This document shows positions 22,718 to 34,492 of a DNA stretch of 64,000 nt, piece after piece (the stretch's first letter is position 1; each line of letters starts with the position of its first letter). A program made the position numbers and the translations under genes. This DNA comes from Allacma fusca. Taxonomy: Eukaryota; Arthropoda; Collembola; Symphypleona; Sminthuridae. The stretch lies in the NCBI GenBank assembly GCA_947179485.1, contig OX359247.1:57881131-57945130 (forward strand). Direction: 5' to 3'. The notes under the pieces are model-generated. The model saw only the letters and a program-made list of their open reading frames with translations. It did not search any database and was not told where the DNA came from.

Positions 22718-25334
22718 ATCTTAATGACTGAAATCAACACTTACAATTAGCAACCTTATTATCAACAAATTCAAAGCGCATCATCTAAGAAATTCTTTTT
22801 AGGATACCAACAATTGAATTCCACGGTAAACAAAAAACATTGACCTTGACCAATGTTGCACAAACCCAACAGTAATATTCATTAATACAACCTATTATCA
22901 ATCAAATATGACCATACTGATTTTTCCTGTCATCCGAAATTCCCTCAAAGAATTATTTGTTTACAAATGATTGCACTTCAAAAATAAATCTTCAAAAAAA
23001 TACAGAAATTACATATTATTAAACTAAAGCAATGATCAACCAGTTCTGACACATATTGATGATTATTTCCCTGCAAACAATATTACACGTCTGAACTGGA
23101 AGAATAATACCTACTTATAAGTTTGTGCATATAAAAAATTACCCCCTTTTTAACAACCCTTTGTATTTACAAAGATAATAAATACTACCAATTTAAGTAC
23201 ATACATATCCACCCTTTTGAGAAGTTCAACAATAATCTCAACGAAAAAACAGAACGTATGTACTTAACACAGGCGGATCTGAACATCCTAATAGTTGTAA
23301 ACATTTATATTTAAATAATTTTTGAAAAAACAAATAATCCCATACCTTTAACAACTACAAACTAAAATTCTTCAGTCGTCAATAAATCACTGTAGGTTTC
23401 TAGTATTTGAGCAAGTGTTGATTAAATAATTTGGAATTTGACCCACGGAGCCGCATTTGTTCTTGGGAGACTGGCAGTGTTCAAGTCGAGAATAAAAGGA
23501 AGAAATGTTTTTATATGGGAACTATTTGAAATTAAACTAAGAATAATGCTGTCAGACTTGAATTATTTGAGAAGAAGGAGAAGTAATTTCAATTATTGAA
23601 AAGGGTATTTGAAGGGTGGGAAAAAAAGAAGTTACAGAAAGTTGGTGGCCCGTCGGACGTGGATGTTGCGAGAGACTGAAAACACTTTCTGGAGATTGCC
23701 CGACCCAATTGGAGAAAAAGCCAGGATTGACGCTGCTCTTTTAAGCCTGCAAGAGAACCTGCTCTCGAGAGACGGAGGAAACGATACCGGGCGGGCAGTT
23801 AGTAAGTGGCAGGGAGACGGTACGGTGCACGGAGTATATACCAAATACCAACAACTCCTCCAAAACCCCAACTCAACTATTCACTATGGCAATATTCCAT
23901 CAGAACTCACAAGGTCTCCACAATGTATTTCTTTAAAACCAGAAGTCTCCCTCTAGCCTACTGTATGACCCAGGTCCCAGGGAATATGTCCCTCCCTCTG
24001 GGTATTTTTTTAGAAATTTTTGAATTTTTCTTCAGAAAATCAGGAATAATTTTAAATACGGATTTTATCGAAAATTTAGCCCGTTTGTTCACAAAACTCC
24101 CGGACCGTCCCTGGAACTAGTTTTTCGGAAAGTTGTGTTTAATAAATCGACAACACAGGAATTTGATTTTTAAAAACAGGGATTTTTTCGAAAACCAATG
24201 ATCCAAACAAATTATTCAAACATACAAACAACAGGGTGAATGAAGTCGTTTTAGCAGCCCAAGGTGAATTTGCTGAAGCTTGGAAATTTTGAAAGGATTT
24301 TGGATATTATTTTTCATGAGCTTTATAATTTTTGCTAAGATTTCTGGGTTAGATCGCTCATATTGTATTGTAATGAGCGGTAGGAGGCATATTCATTTTC
24401 GATTCTAAAAACATTTAATACGAATTTCAGAAATAAACATATTCCTTTCACACACTTGGAACTGCGTGAATTTCCCTTTTATTGTAATATTCCTTTTTTG
24501 GAAGTTCAAGAGTAGAGACATTTGGATATGGCTAAACTTTGTAAAATGTGAGACTATGTTTGTAACATACACATCGTGTTTTATAGACACAACAGCAGCT
24601 GTCAAGCTTTTTGCAGTTGTTGTACCCCCGTAACTACCAGAGAGGGGTAAAGGGGAGAAATGGAAAAACGTTACGATTTTTCGGATTAAAATAATACATT
24701 GGTTCATCGAGAAATTTACGTGAGTAACAATTTAGGTACATAATGTTTATTTTAATGCTCGGAAAGATAATCACTTACATGCCACTGAATTATTATGCCG
24801 TGAGGTTTTTATATATGCAGAGATATGGGTTCAAACGGGATTGCATAATATTTAGGGTTGAAATTGTATAAAAAATAAAGTCAAATCATTTGATCATATT
24901 AATTATTATGAAATTTCCTGAGTGTCTGAATTCGATAATTGTAGAAGAAATGATTTTAGTTATCTTTGCAGACGCTATAAACCGAAAGGATAAAGGTTCC
25001 AATATATTTTTTTTTAATTTCGACAACTGCTATGAAACCATGAGACACAGGGTAGGCAATCGGACAAACCTGATTTAACAGTCGTGGGCACAGGGGCAAT
25101 GCAGTAGTTGTTTGATTATTGTTTGTTGGTGTCCAATACTTTCAAACACTTTCAACCGGGCTTTTCGTTTTCCACATGAGCCTTTGACGCGGGAAACAGC
25201 TGATCCTTGGGTTTGTGAGCATGTTAAGTAACGAGCGCATTAGAAAAAAGGGGAAGTTATTGTTAACCTGTAGGCGAAACTAATCCCTTTAACATACCGC
25301 AAAACTCAGGGCGTACAATAATATTGAAGTTTAT
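22718..25334. other. intergenic region upstream of ERMP1, no confident gene
   Basis: The ERMP1 promoter should lie just above 22717, but no core element could be assigned. A 115-codon frame at 23609-23956 is more GC-rich than its surroundings (Arg/Glu-rich start) but has no domain. It may be a fossil mobile-element piece. No RNA gene was seen. Confidence 0.45.
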
Positions 25335-25489
25335 CAGGGGTGGACTAATAAAATATTGTTTAGCCTCAAAATAGACGGATGAGCCTTTCCGCATGCAATT
25401 TAAGGGCCTTCGTTAATCATTTTACCCTGGCACAAAATTTTGTTTCCCTTGGCCTGGCCAGGGTGGGCCATCCCGTAAAACCACCCCTG
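25335..25489 (-). mobile_element. hAT-type MITE (CAGGGGTRG family), copy B
   Basis: Starts CAGGGGTGG and ends CCACCCCTG. The internal sequence is the reverse complement of copy A (GGCCAGGGTGGGCC and GTAAAACCACCCCTG are shared). The flanking 8-mers AAGTTTAT and AAGTTTGC match at six of eight positions, consistent with an aged 8-bp target duplication. Non-coding, 155 bp. Confidence 0.85.
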
Positions 25490-28400
25490 AAGTTTGCCAA
25501 AGCTGTACTGCTACCCTAGCTTAGGAATTATGCTTAAGTTACTTAAGATTTTAGTCACCAGTAAAATTTATGCCATTATTTGTCTCCTTACAAGATTTTG
25601 ATTCCGATATAAGTTTTACATTTTGCATTAATAACCCAGCGAGTCATTCTAGTCACCCAACCTTGCAAATGAAAATAGAATTTTGATTCTTTTCTTTTGC
25701 ATGACATATAGACTACTAAATTCTGTATTAATCAAATAATATTCCCGTTAATTAAAGCGATGAATTGTTTCACATTTGATATGTCGGGTACGCGCGCATC
25801 ATTGTTTTATCATCGTTATTTAAGACCTGGATATTTTGTGTGCTTCATATGAAATGAAGGTTCTACAGTAGTACTTATATTCATTTTAATGAAAACGCAT
25901 GCAAGTCCTGCTAATTATAAAAATGAATGCGGAGTAGAACCATACGGAAAATCTGGGTGAATTTTATTTCCTGTCAGAGTCATGGCTCACGCACTTTAAT
26001 AGTAACAAGCAGCGTATGGGGACGGATGACAAAAAATTTTTTTAGCTCCGAAGCGTTAAATCTAGTCCCTGAGGTCTGCAGCACGACCAAAGCTTCTCGC
26101 GTTCACACCTGTTGTATTTGCATAAACTTTGTTATTAAATGCAGTTTTGTCAACGTATGTAATTATGGGGAACTCAATTTATCAACCGCAGATCAACAGC
26201 CAAAAGTTACAAATGCATTTATGTAACAACTGTGAAATGTTATTTCCAGTTTTTCATGTTTGCATTGCTTCAGTGTACCCCAGATTACACACAATGTTTC
26301 ATACTTTACGTAAGTACTAGTACAACCATCAACCACGTTCAAACATTTGTTCTGCATGAGAAAGTTTCAGGAAAACATTTGTAGCTCCAATTGCTAAGTT
26401 TTCATAATTTAAAAGTGAATAAACGAATATAGTAATTTTTGCCGAGTATTCAAACTTTGCTAGACAAAATTGGGTCTACTAGCCATCTTAAAAAACTTTA
26501 ATCTTAATTTAAATTATGATAGGAAATGAACCAAAAATTTTATGTACAATATGTTGAAATACATTTCTGACTTTAGTATTTATATGCTCATACCACAGAA
26601 TCGCAACTAGTAAATATTTCAAGCCACGATTTTTGAGTATCTATTGGTTAGGATAGTTTTAGCATAAAATATAGAAAATTTCCTAAAACTTTTCCTGCTT
26701 TGCTTTCTCACCAAAAAGTGCTTTCTAATGCCCACCTAATTTGCTACTTTCATTACACTTTTGCAGTGCTACTTGCAAGACTGCTGTGAGAAATAGGGTT
26801 TGACTTGCTTACGAATGACATGACAGGGTGTAATTTTTTGAAAATATAATCTCAAGTAATTACATAAAGGATGGGTAAACAAAATAAATACAGATTTACT
26901 GGTTGTATAGCTTCCAATGAAATTTCATCGGACATCGTGGGAGTAGGGTGTGCTACTATACTGCTTGAAATGATGAAATGACTTACCCTTAAAATATCAA
27001 ACTGTGAGAAAATTACAGCCTGTGAAACTTTCCTTAAGTCGGCACGGAACCAAACGAGTAAAAGCGAGCGTCACGAGCATTGGATTTCCATTCTCAAATG
27101 TCAAGCTTTAATAAAGTAGCTTTAAAATTGGCCGTGACAAGGAATACATGTGGGGGAATAAAATAGTTGGAAAAAACACTGGTTCGGCGTGCTTAAAAAG
27201 CTGAAAAAGACGTGGGCTGAATGAAAACAGAACTGGGACATCCCATCCCAAATGACACACACGCATGCAACGGAAAGAGAACTGGATTCATATCTCCTTT
27301 TAAATATTTAGTCATCGTCCTTCCTCTGGGCTGCTCTCAGGTTGTCATTGTCAGAATTGTAAAGTATACTCTCGCTGTAAGAAACCCCTTTTGTTCGAGT
27401 GTTGTCTTTTCCGGGATACAAATATCCGAGCACATTCCCGTTTACCGCAGTGTTAATTTTTCTCCTGATAAAAGCTTATCAGTTGCGAATAATATGAGTA
27501 TTAAAGTTTAACCCCGCTGCTTTGAGGGATGCTCTTATAAAGGGAGTGGATTGTACATATAAGCACTTTGTGTAAATTGCAGTACAGTCAACTATCTTTA
27601 TAATCTGCCTATTTTTTTTGTCACTCTTCCCCTCTTTGAATTAAATTTCACGCAACGATTCCCCTAACATTTTTGTAGTTTATACGGTCCACTCTCCTAT
27701 TTTAACAGCACCTCTAGGAGTTACAAAGTTTAATTCTTATATGGTGACAGGCTTTTATAAAGATACAAATTAATACTCTGCTAAAAGGGTACGCTCTTAA
27801 AATGTTTTGGTCCCGGAGAGAAAATACATTTTAAGGGGATCACTTACAGTTAATGCATATTCTATTTTTCACCATTTCCCCCAACGCCAGCTCACAATCA
27901 GATATAACTAGACACCTCATATCTTATTTATGGAGGGTCCGAAAATAAATCCTATCTACATAAAATAACACACCACTACACCTACACTGGTCCGTATCTC
28001 ACAATCAAAGTTTTTTCTGTAATATAAGCCTGAATCCATTTGTAAATAAAAACAGTACAGTCGATTCTCAGGACGTCGACTCTCTACAAGCATGAACGTT
28101 GGTATCGTTGTAAGAGAGGTGTTGTTATACTACTCAATATCATATTTACCAGAAAAGGAACAGTTGAATTTTTGCCCTTATAACAGCTTCCCCCACAGTC
28201 AAAGTTGATTCGTTTTGGAATTGTGTACTATACGTAATAACGAAAGTGTCCTGTAATGGTAAATGTGAAGTGTATATTTGTAGCGTTGATCTTCCTGGAA
28301 AATATTTTTATAGTGCAGTTTTCCAGATTTCCGTTATATCGTTTTGCATAGATAGGATGCATAGACAATATAAGGGTGAAGACAGCGCGTGTGTAAATAG

Positions 28401-29921
28401 TGGCAAAATATGACATTATCAGGAACATTAGAACCTACTTTTCGTAATGAGATTTAAATTTTAGCAATGTAGTAGTCATCAGCCTTACCATTGCTGTTTG
28501 CGGACATTTAAAATGATGCATTCTATGTACACTCTTGATAATAGACTCTCTCGCAAAAGATACTCTCTGAAAGGGCATGTTTTTTGGATGATTCCCATTT
28601 ATCACAATTAGCATTATTTTTCTTCTTATAAAAGCATATAGATTTGTGGAAGCATTTATTAGCATGACATTTAATTGACCCCGAACAGACCTGTATGTAT
28701 CATAATTACATTTGGCCCTAATGACCCATTGAGTCATTTTCTGGTTGGTCTGTTCTTCGAGACTTTTGTATGTAGACACCAAAAATAGAGATAAAATTCC
28801 GAGAAATTCAGTCTCGGGAAAGGAGTGCAACCTGCGGTTAATGTAAAGAATGAGACATTGTCTTTATTGTTTAATGATGCCAATGAAAGTCTAAATTTCA
28901 TGGAAGATTGTTCGGTTATGGAAATAAGATCAGCTGTTACTGAATTGATTAAAGGGAAAATGTAATAAGATGGAGAATCAGACGTAACGTTTAAACAATT
29001 TCCATTTCGATATCTTTTTTAGGAGTTGTACCAGCGTCGCTTCGCTGACACTACAATAGTGTAAGGCATTGATAGCAATTTTTAAAAATCCTCCTTTGTT
29101 AATAACAGCAATTAAAGTTAGACTATTATTAAGTTATAACATAACATTAACCCATAATTTCTTGTTTCCGCTCTACATACAGTTCCATACAAATGATTTT
29201 CAGCAGTACAGACCAGAAAAAGATGTTGGGGTTACTCACTGTTTGAATTGAAACAATATGCACTTATAGCAACAGAATATAATTTTAAATCTTGGACTTC
29301 ATATTACCATTTTTAAAACTTTGCTTCATGGAGCCAAGTCCGTACCAGCATTTAATTTCTTTTTTTAACAGTAATGTAGACTTGAGTTTTTCACTAATTG
29401 CATTTATCATACAGAAATAATGAAAATTTAAAAATCTAGAGTATAGAAAGTATATAATTTATTATTCAATAATAAAGTTATCTGCTCCATAAATTGTGGT
29501 TGCTGGTCCCTACCATTAGTACTTCCAGCTTCACTATTAATGGAAACCTCTCCAATTGGATATTGATATCATTTTTACCGCTGGCTATAATATCACTACC
29601 ACGTCTAGTTTGCATTGACCTTATAAAAATAAATGAATCACTACCTTCAGTATTGTTCACTCAAAACTTTTAAATGAATTGAATTTTGAAGAAATTTTGG
29701 CATAGATTTTGTTGAGTTAAACAATTCTGAATTTACTTCTTCATTTGCAAAATATTTTTGGCATAGATTTGTTTGTATGAATATTAATTTAAAGTTCACT
29801 TTTTTATTTTAATTTCAAAAACAATCTGGCATTAAATTTGTTTGTATTTGCAAAATAATCCAAAATATATATACTTACGTTTTCATAAAAAACTATTAGG
29901 TTCTTTACGGTTGAGAAATGT
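25490..29921. other. gene-poor stretch with possible decayed elements
   Basis: No confirmed gene. Short blocks starting TACAGTCAAC (about 27583) and TACAGTCGATTCTC (about 28056) resemble degenerate pogo/Tigger-like ends but lack a partner and TA duplications that I could verify. The 131-codon frame at 28435-28830 is described separately. Confidence 0.4.
28435..28830 (-). CDS. possible orphan exon, unidentified
   Basis: A 131-codon minus-strand frame is long for DNA of this composition. It reads as a plausible helical protein segment (a hydrophobic stretch FLGILSLFLVSTYKSL, then a charged region). A good splice donor, GCAATG|GTAAGG, falls near its end at about 28486, and a candidate acceptor (TTTTCCAG) lies further along the same strand at about 28297. 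No motif identifies a family. A fragment of a chemoreceptor-like membrane protein or a chance frame are both possible. Confidence 0.25.
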   Translation of the reverse strand: MHSFPETEFLGILSLFLVSTYKSLEEQTNQKMTQWVIRAKCNYDTYRSVRGQLNVMLINASTNLYAFIRRKIMLIVINGNHPKNMPFQRVSFARESIIKSVHRMHHFKCPQTAMVRLMTTTLLKFKSHYEK

Positions 29922-30787
29922 ATTAAAAAATGAGGTTTTAAAAAACCAAAACGAAGATGCTTTTACGACTCTAAAAAGTGAAGAACTAGCATTATTTGGT
30001 ATGGGAGGAATTAGAGCAATAATGAACGAAACAAAGCATCTCGGGTGCAAACACATACGTATACATAATATATTATTCGGTAGCACCCGAGATGCTTTGT
30101 TTCGTTCATTATTGCTCTAATTCCTCCCATACCAAATAATGCTAGTTTTTCACTTTTTAGAGTCGTAAAAGCATCTTCGTTTTGGTTTTTTAAAACCTCA
30201 TTTTTTATTCAATTGTTTTCAAAATTTTCATGACTTAATGAGTCCATATAATAGTAATTCGTTATTAAAATTTTCATGAAGCTCAAATAATTTAATTAGT
30301 TATTAATATTGGAAAGACTTCAAGTTACGTCTCGAATACTGAACGTTATGATTATGACAACCATAATAATTCGCATTTTTAAGTAATTAATTTTTAAGGG
30401 TCCAAGCCCTTTTCGCACATTATAAGATTTTGTACACTAGTTTGCAATAATTAGACAGTCATGTGTGCGAGTTTTTATCAAAGTTGTTAAAGGGCCTCAA
30501 AGTAGACTCAAGGGAAAACTTGGGTATGAACAGCTTCAGATCTCGTAAACTATACATACATGCTGAAGAGGTGAGTTAAACATTGGAGGTTGTACAAATT
30601 CTGTCATTGACTTTAAGCCTTTAATATTCGGATTTGGTCAAAGGGTGTAGAAGTTATCCTTACATTTTTTTTTCAAGGGTTTTTTGTAAGTGCATATCTA
30701 CGCTTTGCGTTTTTTACGAAAACGAATTTTTTCAAAAGTTGAAAATTCTAATTTTTGCAAATGAGTAAAAAAGCATCTTCGTAAAAA
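29922..30787. mobile_element. foldback repeat family, copy 1
   Basis: The copy opens with a long inverted repeat (29922-30210). Two ~130-bp arms differ at one position around a ~50-bp centre. About 580 bp of single-copy tail follows and ends in AAAAAGCATCTTCGTAAAAA. The word GAAGATGC near the outer part of the left arm and GCATCTTCG at the far end give the whole unit weak inverted ends. A second copy lies at 32901-33803. The apparent 92-codon frame here is only a reading of the palindrome. No transposase is visible. Confidence 0.85.
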
Positions 30788-31865
30788 GATGCTCAAAGCT
30801 GTCTTTACGGAGTTAGAATATATTCCCTCCGACGAGGGAATATATCCGAACACGGTCTTTACTTCGTAGGTACAACATGTACAACGCTTTATTTCAATCA
30901 TTTACATAATACAATATAGCATGAGTTTGGACAGGGCTTCCCCGTCCTAAACACATAAGTCCCTTTAAGTCTGGGTGGATCCGACTCTTGAGAGAGACTA
31001 ACTCCTCCAACGGACTGCTGCCCTTGTATGCTATTCAGAATATGGTTTGATTGGTCCATGAACTTCGGCCAACAAACCATTTACAATTATGTACATTTAA
31101 ATGTAGTTACAATTAAAGTAACAAGCTAAAATAACTTTAGCTGGACATCAATTCCGTGACGAAAACAGTAAAAATTGTGTTACAGTACTTAAAAGTATAC
31201 ATGTGTATATGCTTGCGTACATTCCCAAGTACTTGGACCAAGCTGTGAGATATCAGTGACAAACCAGATCAAATTATACTGTAGTTCTTGCCTTCCCAGC
31301 TGTTTACTTTGTAACGTGACAGATTTTAGGGTGCTGATGATAAATACAAAATCATATTGAAATAGATACTATATGTATTTGAACTGTATTGTATTGCAAA
31401 TAATAATAATTTGTGATGGATTTAATTGTCTTTATTTTCCCTCAGGATCTTTGAGGTAATGTTTTCCTATTACATCCGAAACCACGGAGTCAAAAGAGGG
31501 GGAGGTAAAGTAGTGAATAGCACAATTGACTTTTCTATAGACTGTGAAGAACAGCGAAGTTCGAAACGTTGATAAATCGAAATACATTACGTTTTTTATC
31601 GAATTCACATGTGAAATTATTTTACTATTATCTAACATATGCTACTAATTTGAACGAGGTGTTTTTAAGTGTTGGGAGTTTAAATTCTAAAATTGAAGAC
31701 AACTGTATTTGTCACATGAAAACTGGAACAATGCGACTTTAGATGTTAAAAGGGGCTTACTTACAGATACATAAGTTCTTAATCAAAAGACAGATGACGT
31801 ACTAATGACCACAGCGTTTTGTTTGCTACTCTTGAAAGGACCAGATCCCTCTATGTGCCTTTTTT
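30788..31865. other. intergenic stretch with a perfect short hairpin
   Basis: A perfect 12-bp inverted repeat with a 4-base loop (ATATATTCCCTC-CGAC-GAGGGAATATAT) lies at 30818-30845. A shorter imperfect one (GGACAGGG/CCCGTCC) is near 30930-30952. No gene was supported. Confidence 0.5.
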
Positions 31866-32257
31866 AGGGTGGCGTCAGCCCCCTAGTAAAATAGCCTTGT
31901 CTGTACGTCCGTACGTCCGTACGTCCCTCCGCACGATTACGCAAAAACTACTCAACTGATTTCAATGAAATTTTTTATGATTACTTGTATCAAAAGTAAG
32001 GCTGAGTTCGTATTTGGTTGAAATCGGCCGAATAGTTTTTCCGAAAAAAAATCTTGAAATTTTGGACTTTATGTCAAATGACTGTTATCTCTAAAACTAC
32101 TGAATCGATTTCAATGAAACTTTTTGTGAATATTGCTTATGTAAGTAGTAATGACTACTGTATATGTCGTTGAAATCAGTCCGATAGTTTTTTCGAAAAA
32201 AATTCTTGAAATTTCGAAAAAAACGAAAATTTATCCTACTTTGACGGCGGTCGCGGT

Positions 32258-34469
32258 CAGTGCTCGGCACGGGTATGGGTAATACTCGGGTAAACGGGTA
32301 TGGGTACGGGTATGGGTACTACCCGGGTACGGATTTTGTGTACCCGAACAATTCCGGGTACTACCCGGGTACACTTTGGTCGGCTCAAAATTTCGGGTAC
32401 GGATACGGGTATGGATACGGGTACAAGGATTTCAAAATGGGTATATACCCACCGGGTACGGGTATAATGGTGTCATTTACCCGTACCCGCGACCATTGTA
32501 CCCGAGTATTTGGATATGTTGAGATTTGACACACTTTGATGAATTTTATGAAAATAATGGAACTTCCGTTGGAAAATTCTGTCGGTATTTTTAGTAATTC
32601 TGAATACATATAGCTTATTGTCAATACCCTTTTAACCTTACAACATGCAGTAACTGTATTTCAGACTGTGTTGCTAAAATATATATTTATATCTATAATA
32701 TATATTTTTATGGAAACAGGTTTTAGGAAGAATAATTATTAAACAGACGAGGAATAATATCAAAATAGAAGTGGAGAATAGGTTTCAACGAAATTTTATA
32801 CAAAACGTCTTCATAATGTAGTAATTTGTTACTAATTGCATAAATAGTCTGATTGACACGTATGCACATGATACTTCATTAGCCACAATGAATACAATTT
32901 AATAAAAAATGGGGTTTTAAAAAAACCAAAACGAAGATGCTTTCACGGCTCTAAAATGTGAAAATGTAGCATTTGATATGAGAAAAATTAGAGCAATAAT
33001 GAACGAAACAAAGCATCTCAGGTGCTATCGAGTAATATATTATGTTTATGTATGTGTTAGCACCCGAGATGCTTTGTTTCGTTCATTATTGCTCTAATTT
33101 TTCTCATATCAAATGCTAGTTTTTCACATTTTAGAGCCGTGAAAGCATCTTCGTTTTGGTTTTTTTAAAACCCCATTTTTTATTCAATTGTTTTCAAAAC
33201 TTTCTTGATAATAATATATTATGAGACCATTATAATAGTAATAAATTATTAAAATTTTCATGAAGTTCAAATAATTTAATTAGTTGTTAATACTGGAAAG
33301 ACTTCAAGTTACGTCTAGAATATTGAAGGTTATGATTATGACAACCGTAATTCGTATTTTTAAACAATTAATTTTTAAGGGCCCAAGCCCTTGGTCGCAC
33401 ATCATAAGATTTTGCACACTAACTTGCAATAATTAGGGAGACATATGTGCAAATTCTTATCAAAGTTGTTGTGGGGGAAGGCCTTTAAAAAAACTGCAAT
33501 GTATTAGGATAGGCAATTCCGTAGACTCAAGGAAAAACTTAGGTATAAACAGCTTCAGATCTCGTTAACTATACATTCTGAAGATGTACGTTAAGCATTG
33601 GACGTTGTACAAATTCTGTTATTGACTTTAAGCCCTTAATATTCGGATTTGGTCAAAGGGTGTAGAAGTTATCCTCAAATCTTTTTTTTTCAAGGGAGGG
33701 GTAAGTGCATATCTACGCTTTGCGTTTTTTACGAAAACGAATTTTTTTCAAAAGTTGAAAATTCTAATTTTTGCGAATCCGTAAAAAAGCATCTTCGTAA
33801 AAATTAGAGTTCCGATGAGTTGGATGGCAAGATATTTTTTGTAATTGGTAGTTGATTAGGAAAAGGCGGATATTTGTAACAAGATATTAATGAGTTACAT
33901 GTACACAGAGCTACTGAGATGAGAAAATTAATGTAAAAGGCCGAATAAATCAAGAAGGGAAAAATCGAGTCGCCAAGTCCCAAGCCAAAAATTTATGTAC
34001 ATATGGACTGGGTGCTATAAAATACTTCGCCCATCAGCCCATAAACAATCAAATGGGGATAATTTTACTTCTAATCAAAAACGCTTATAGTTTTCTACTC
34101 TTCAATAAAAATATAGAATGTCAAATACCTCTCTAGCTAGTCCAAATTACCCACTCAGGTGTCATACATTATTACATATAACGTACTATGTATTACATTA
34201 CAACAAATCTGGATAAAGTACCCGGGTACGAGTGCGGGTATGACACTGAGAAACCCGAGTATGGGTACTATTTTCGAGTATTTTCGGGTACGGGTACAAT
34301 ACGGGTACAGGTACATGGATTGAGATAACATTGCGGGTACGGGTACGAAAAATTTGTACCCGGATACTCGGGTATGGGTACGGGTATAGATACCAGTTAT
34401 TGAAATACCCGCACTTCGAGTACGGATACGGGTACGGGTACCGATTTTTCGTACCCGTGCCGAGCACTG
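32258..34469. mobile_element. hAT-type non-autonomous element with GGGTAC subterminal repeats
   Basis: The ends form a perfect 18-bp inverted repeat, CAGTGCTCGGCACGGGTA. The flanks carry an identical 8-bp duplication, GTCGCGGT (32250-32257 and 34470-34477). Both subterminal regions (about 260 bp each) are packed with GGGTAC/GGGTAT words in inverted orientation, probable transposase-binding arrays. The open frames seen there are products of the repeat. No transposase remains. The element holds a foldback repeat copy and is itself inserted in another element. Confidence 0.92.
32901..33803. mobile_element. foldback repeat family, copy 2, nested in the hAT element
   Basis: Same structure as the copy at 29922: a palindrome (32901-33185; arms differ at about three positions), then the single-copy tail with the same landmarks (GGTCAAAGGGTGTAGAAG, TACGCTTTGCG) ending in AGCATCTTCGTAAAAA. 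Relative to copy 1 it has about eight substitutions and two small indels per arm, nearly all shared by both of its arms. Confidence 0.85.
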
Positions 34470-34492
34470 GTCGCGGTGGCTGACGCCACCCT

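Larger units (their letters stand above)
31866..34492. mobile_element. inverted-terminal element with Helitron-like end, split by a hAT insertion
   Basis: The 15-mer AGGGTGGCGTCAGCC at 31866 is repeated in perfect reverse complement at 34478-34492. Without the inner hAT insertion the unit is about 407 bp. It contains three TACGTCCG words near 31908 and two diverged tandem copies of a ~130-bp block (AAAACTACT...GATTTCAATGAAA to TTTTTCCGAAAAAAA). The left end also reads as a hairpin followed by CCTAGT, which resembles a Helitron terminus, so the class is unsettled. No coding capacity. Confidence 0.6.

Noticed and set aside
23609..23956. 115-codon frame, slightly GC-rich
   Set aside because: No domain, no splice partner and an overlapping reverse frame; kept only as a remark in the intergenic entry.
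29842..30120. 92-codon forward and 67-codon reverse frames
   Set aside because: They overlap the near-perfect palindrome of a foldback repeat and mirror each other.
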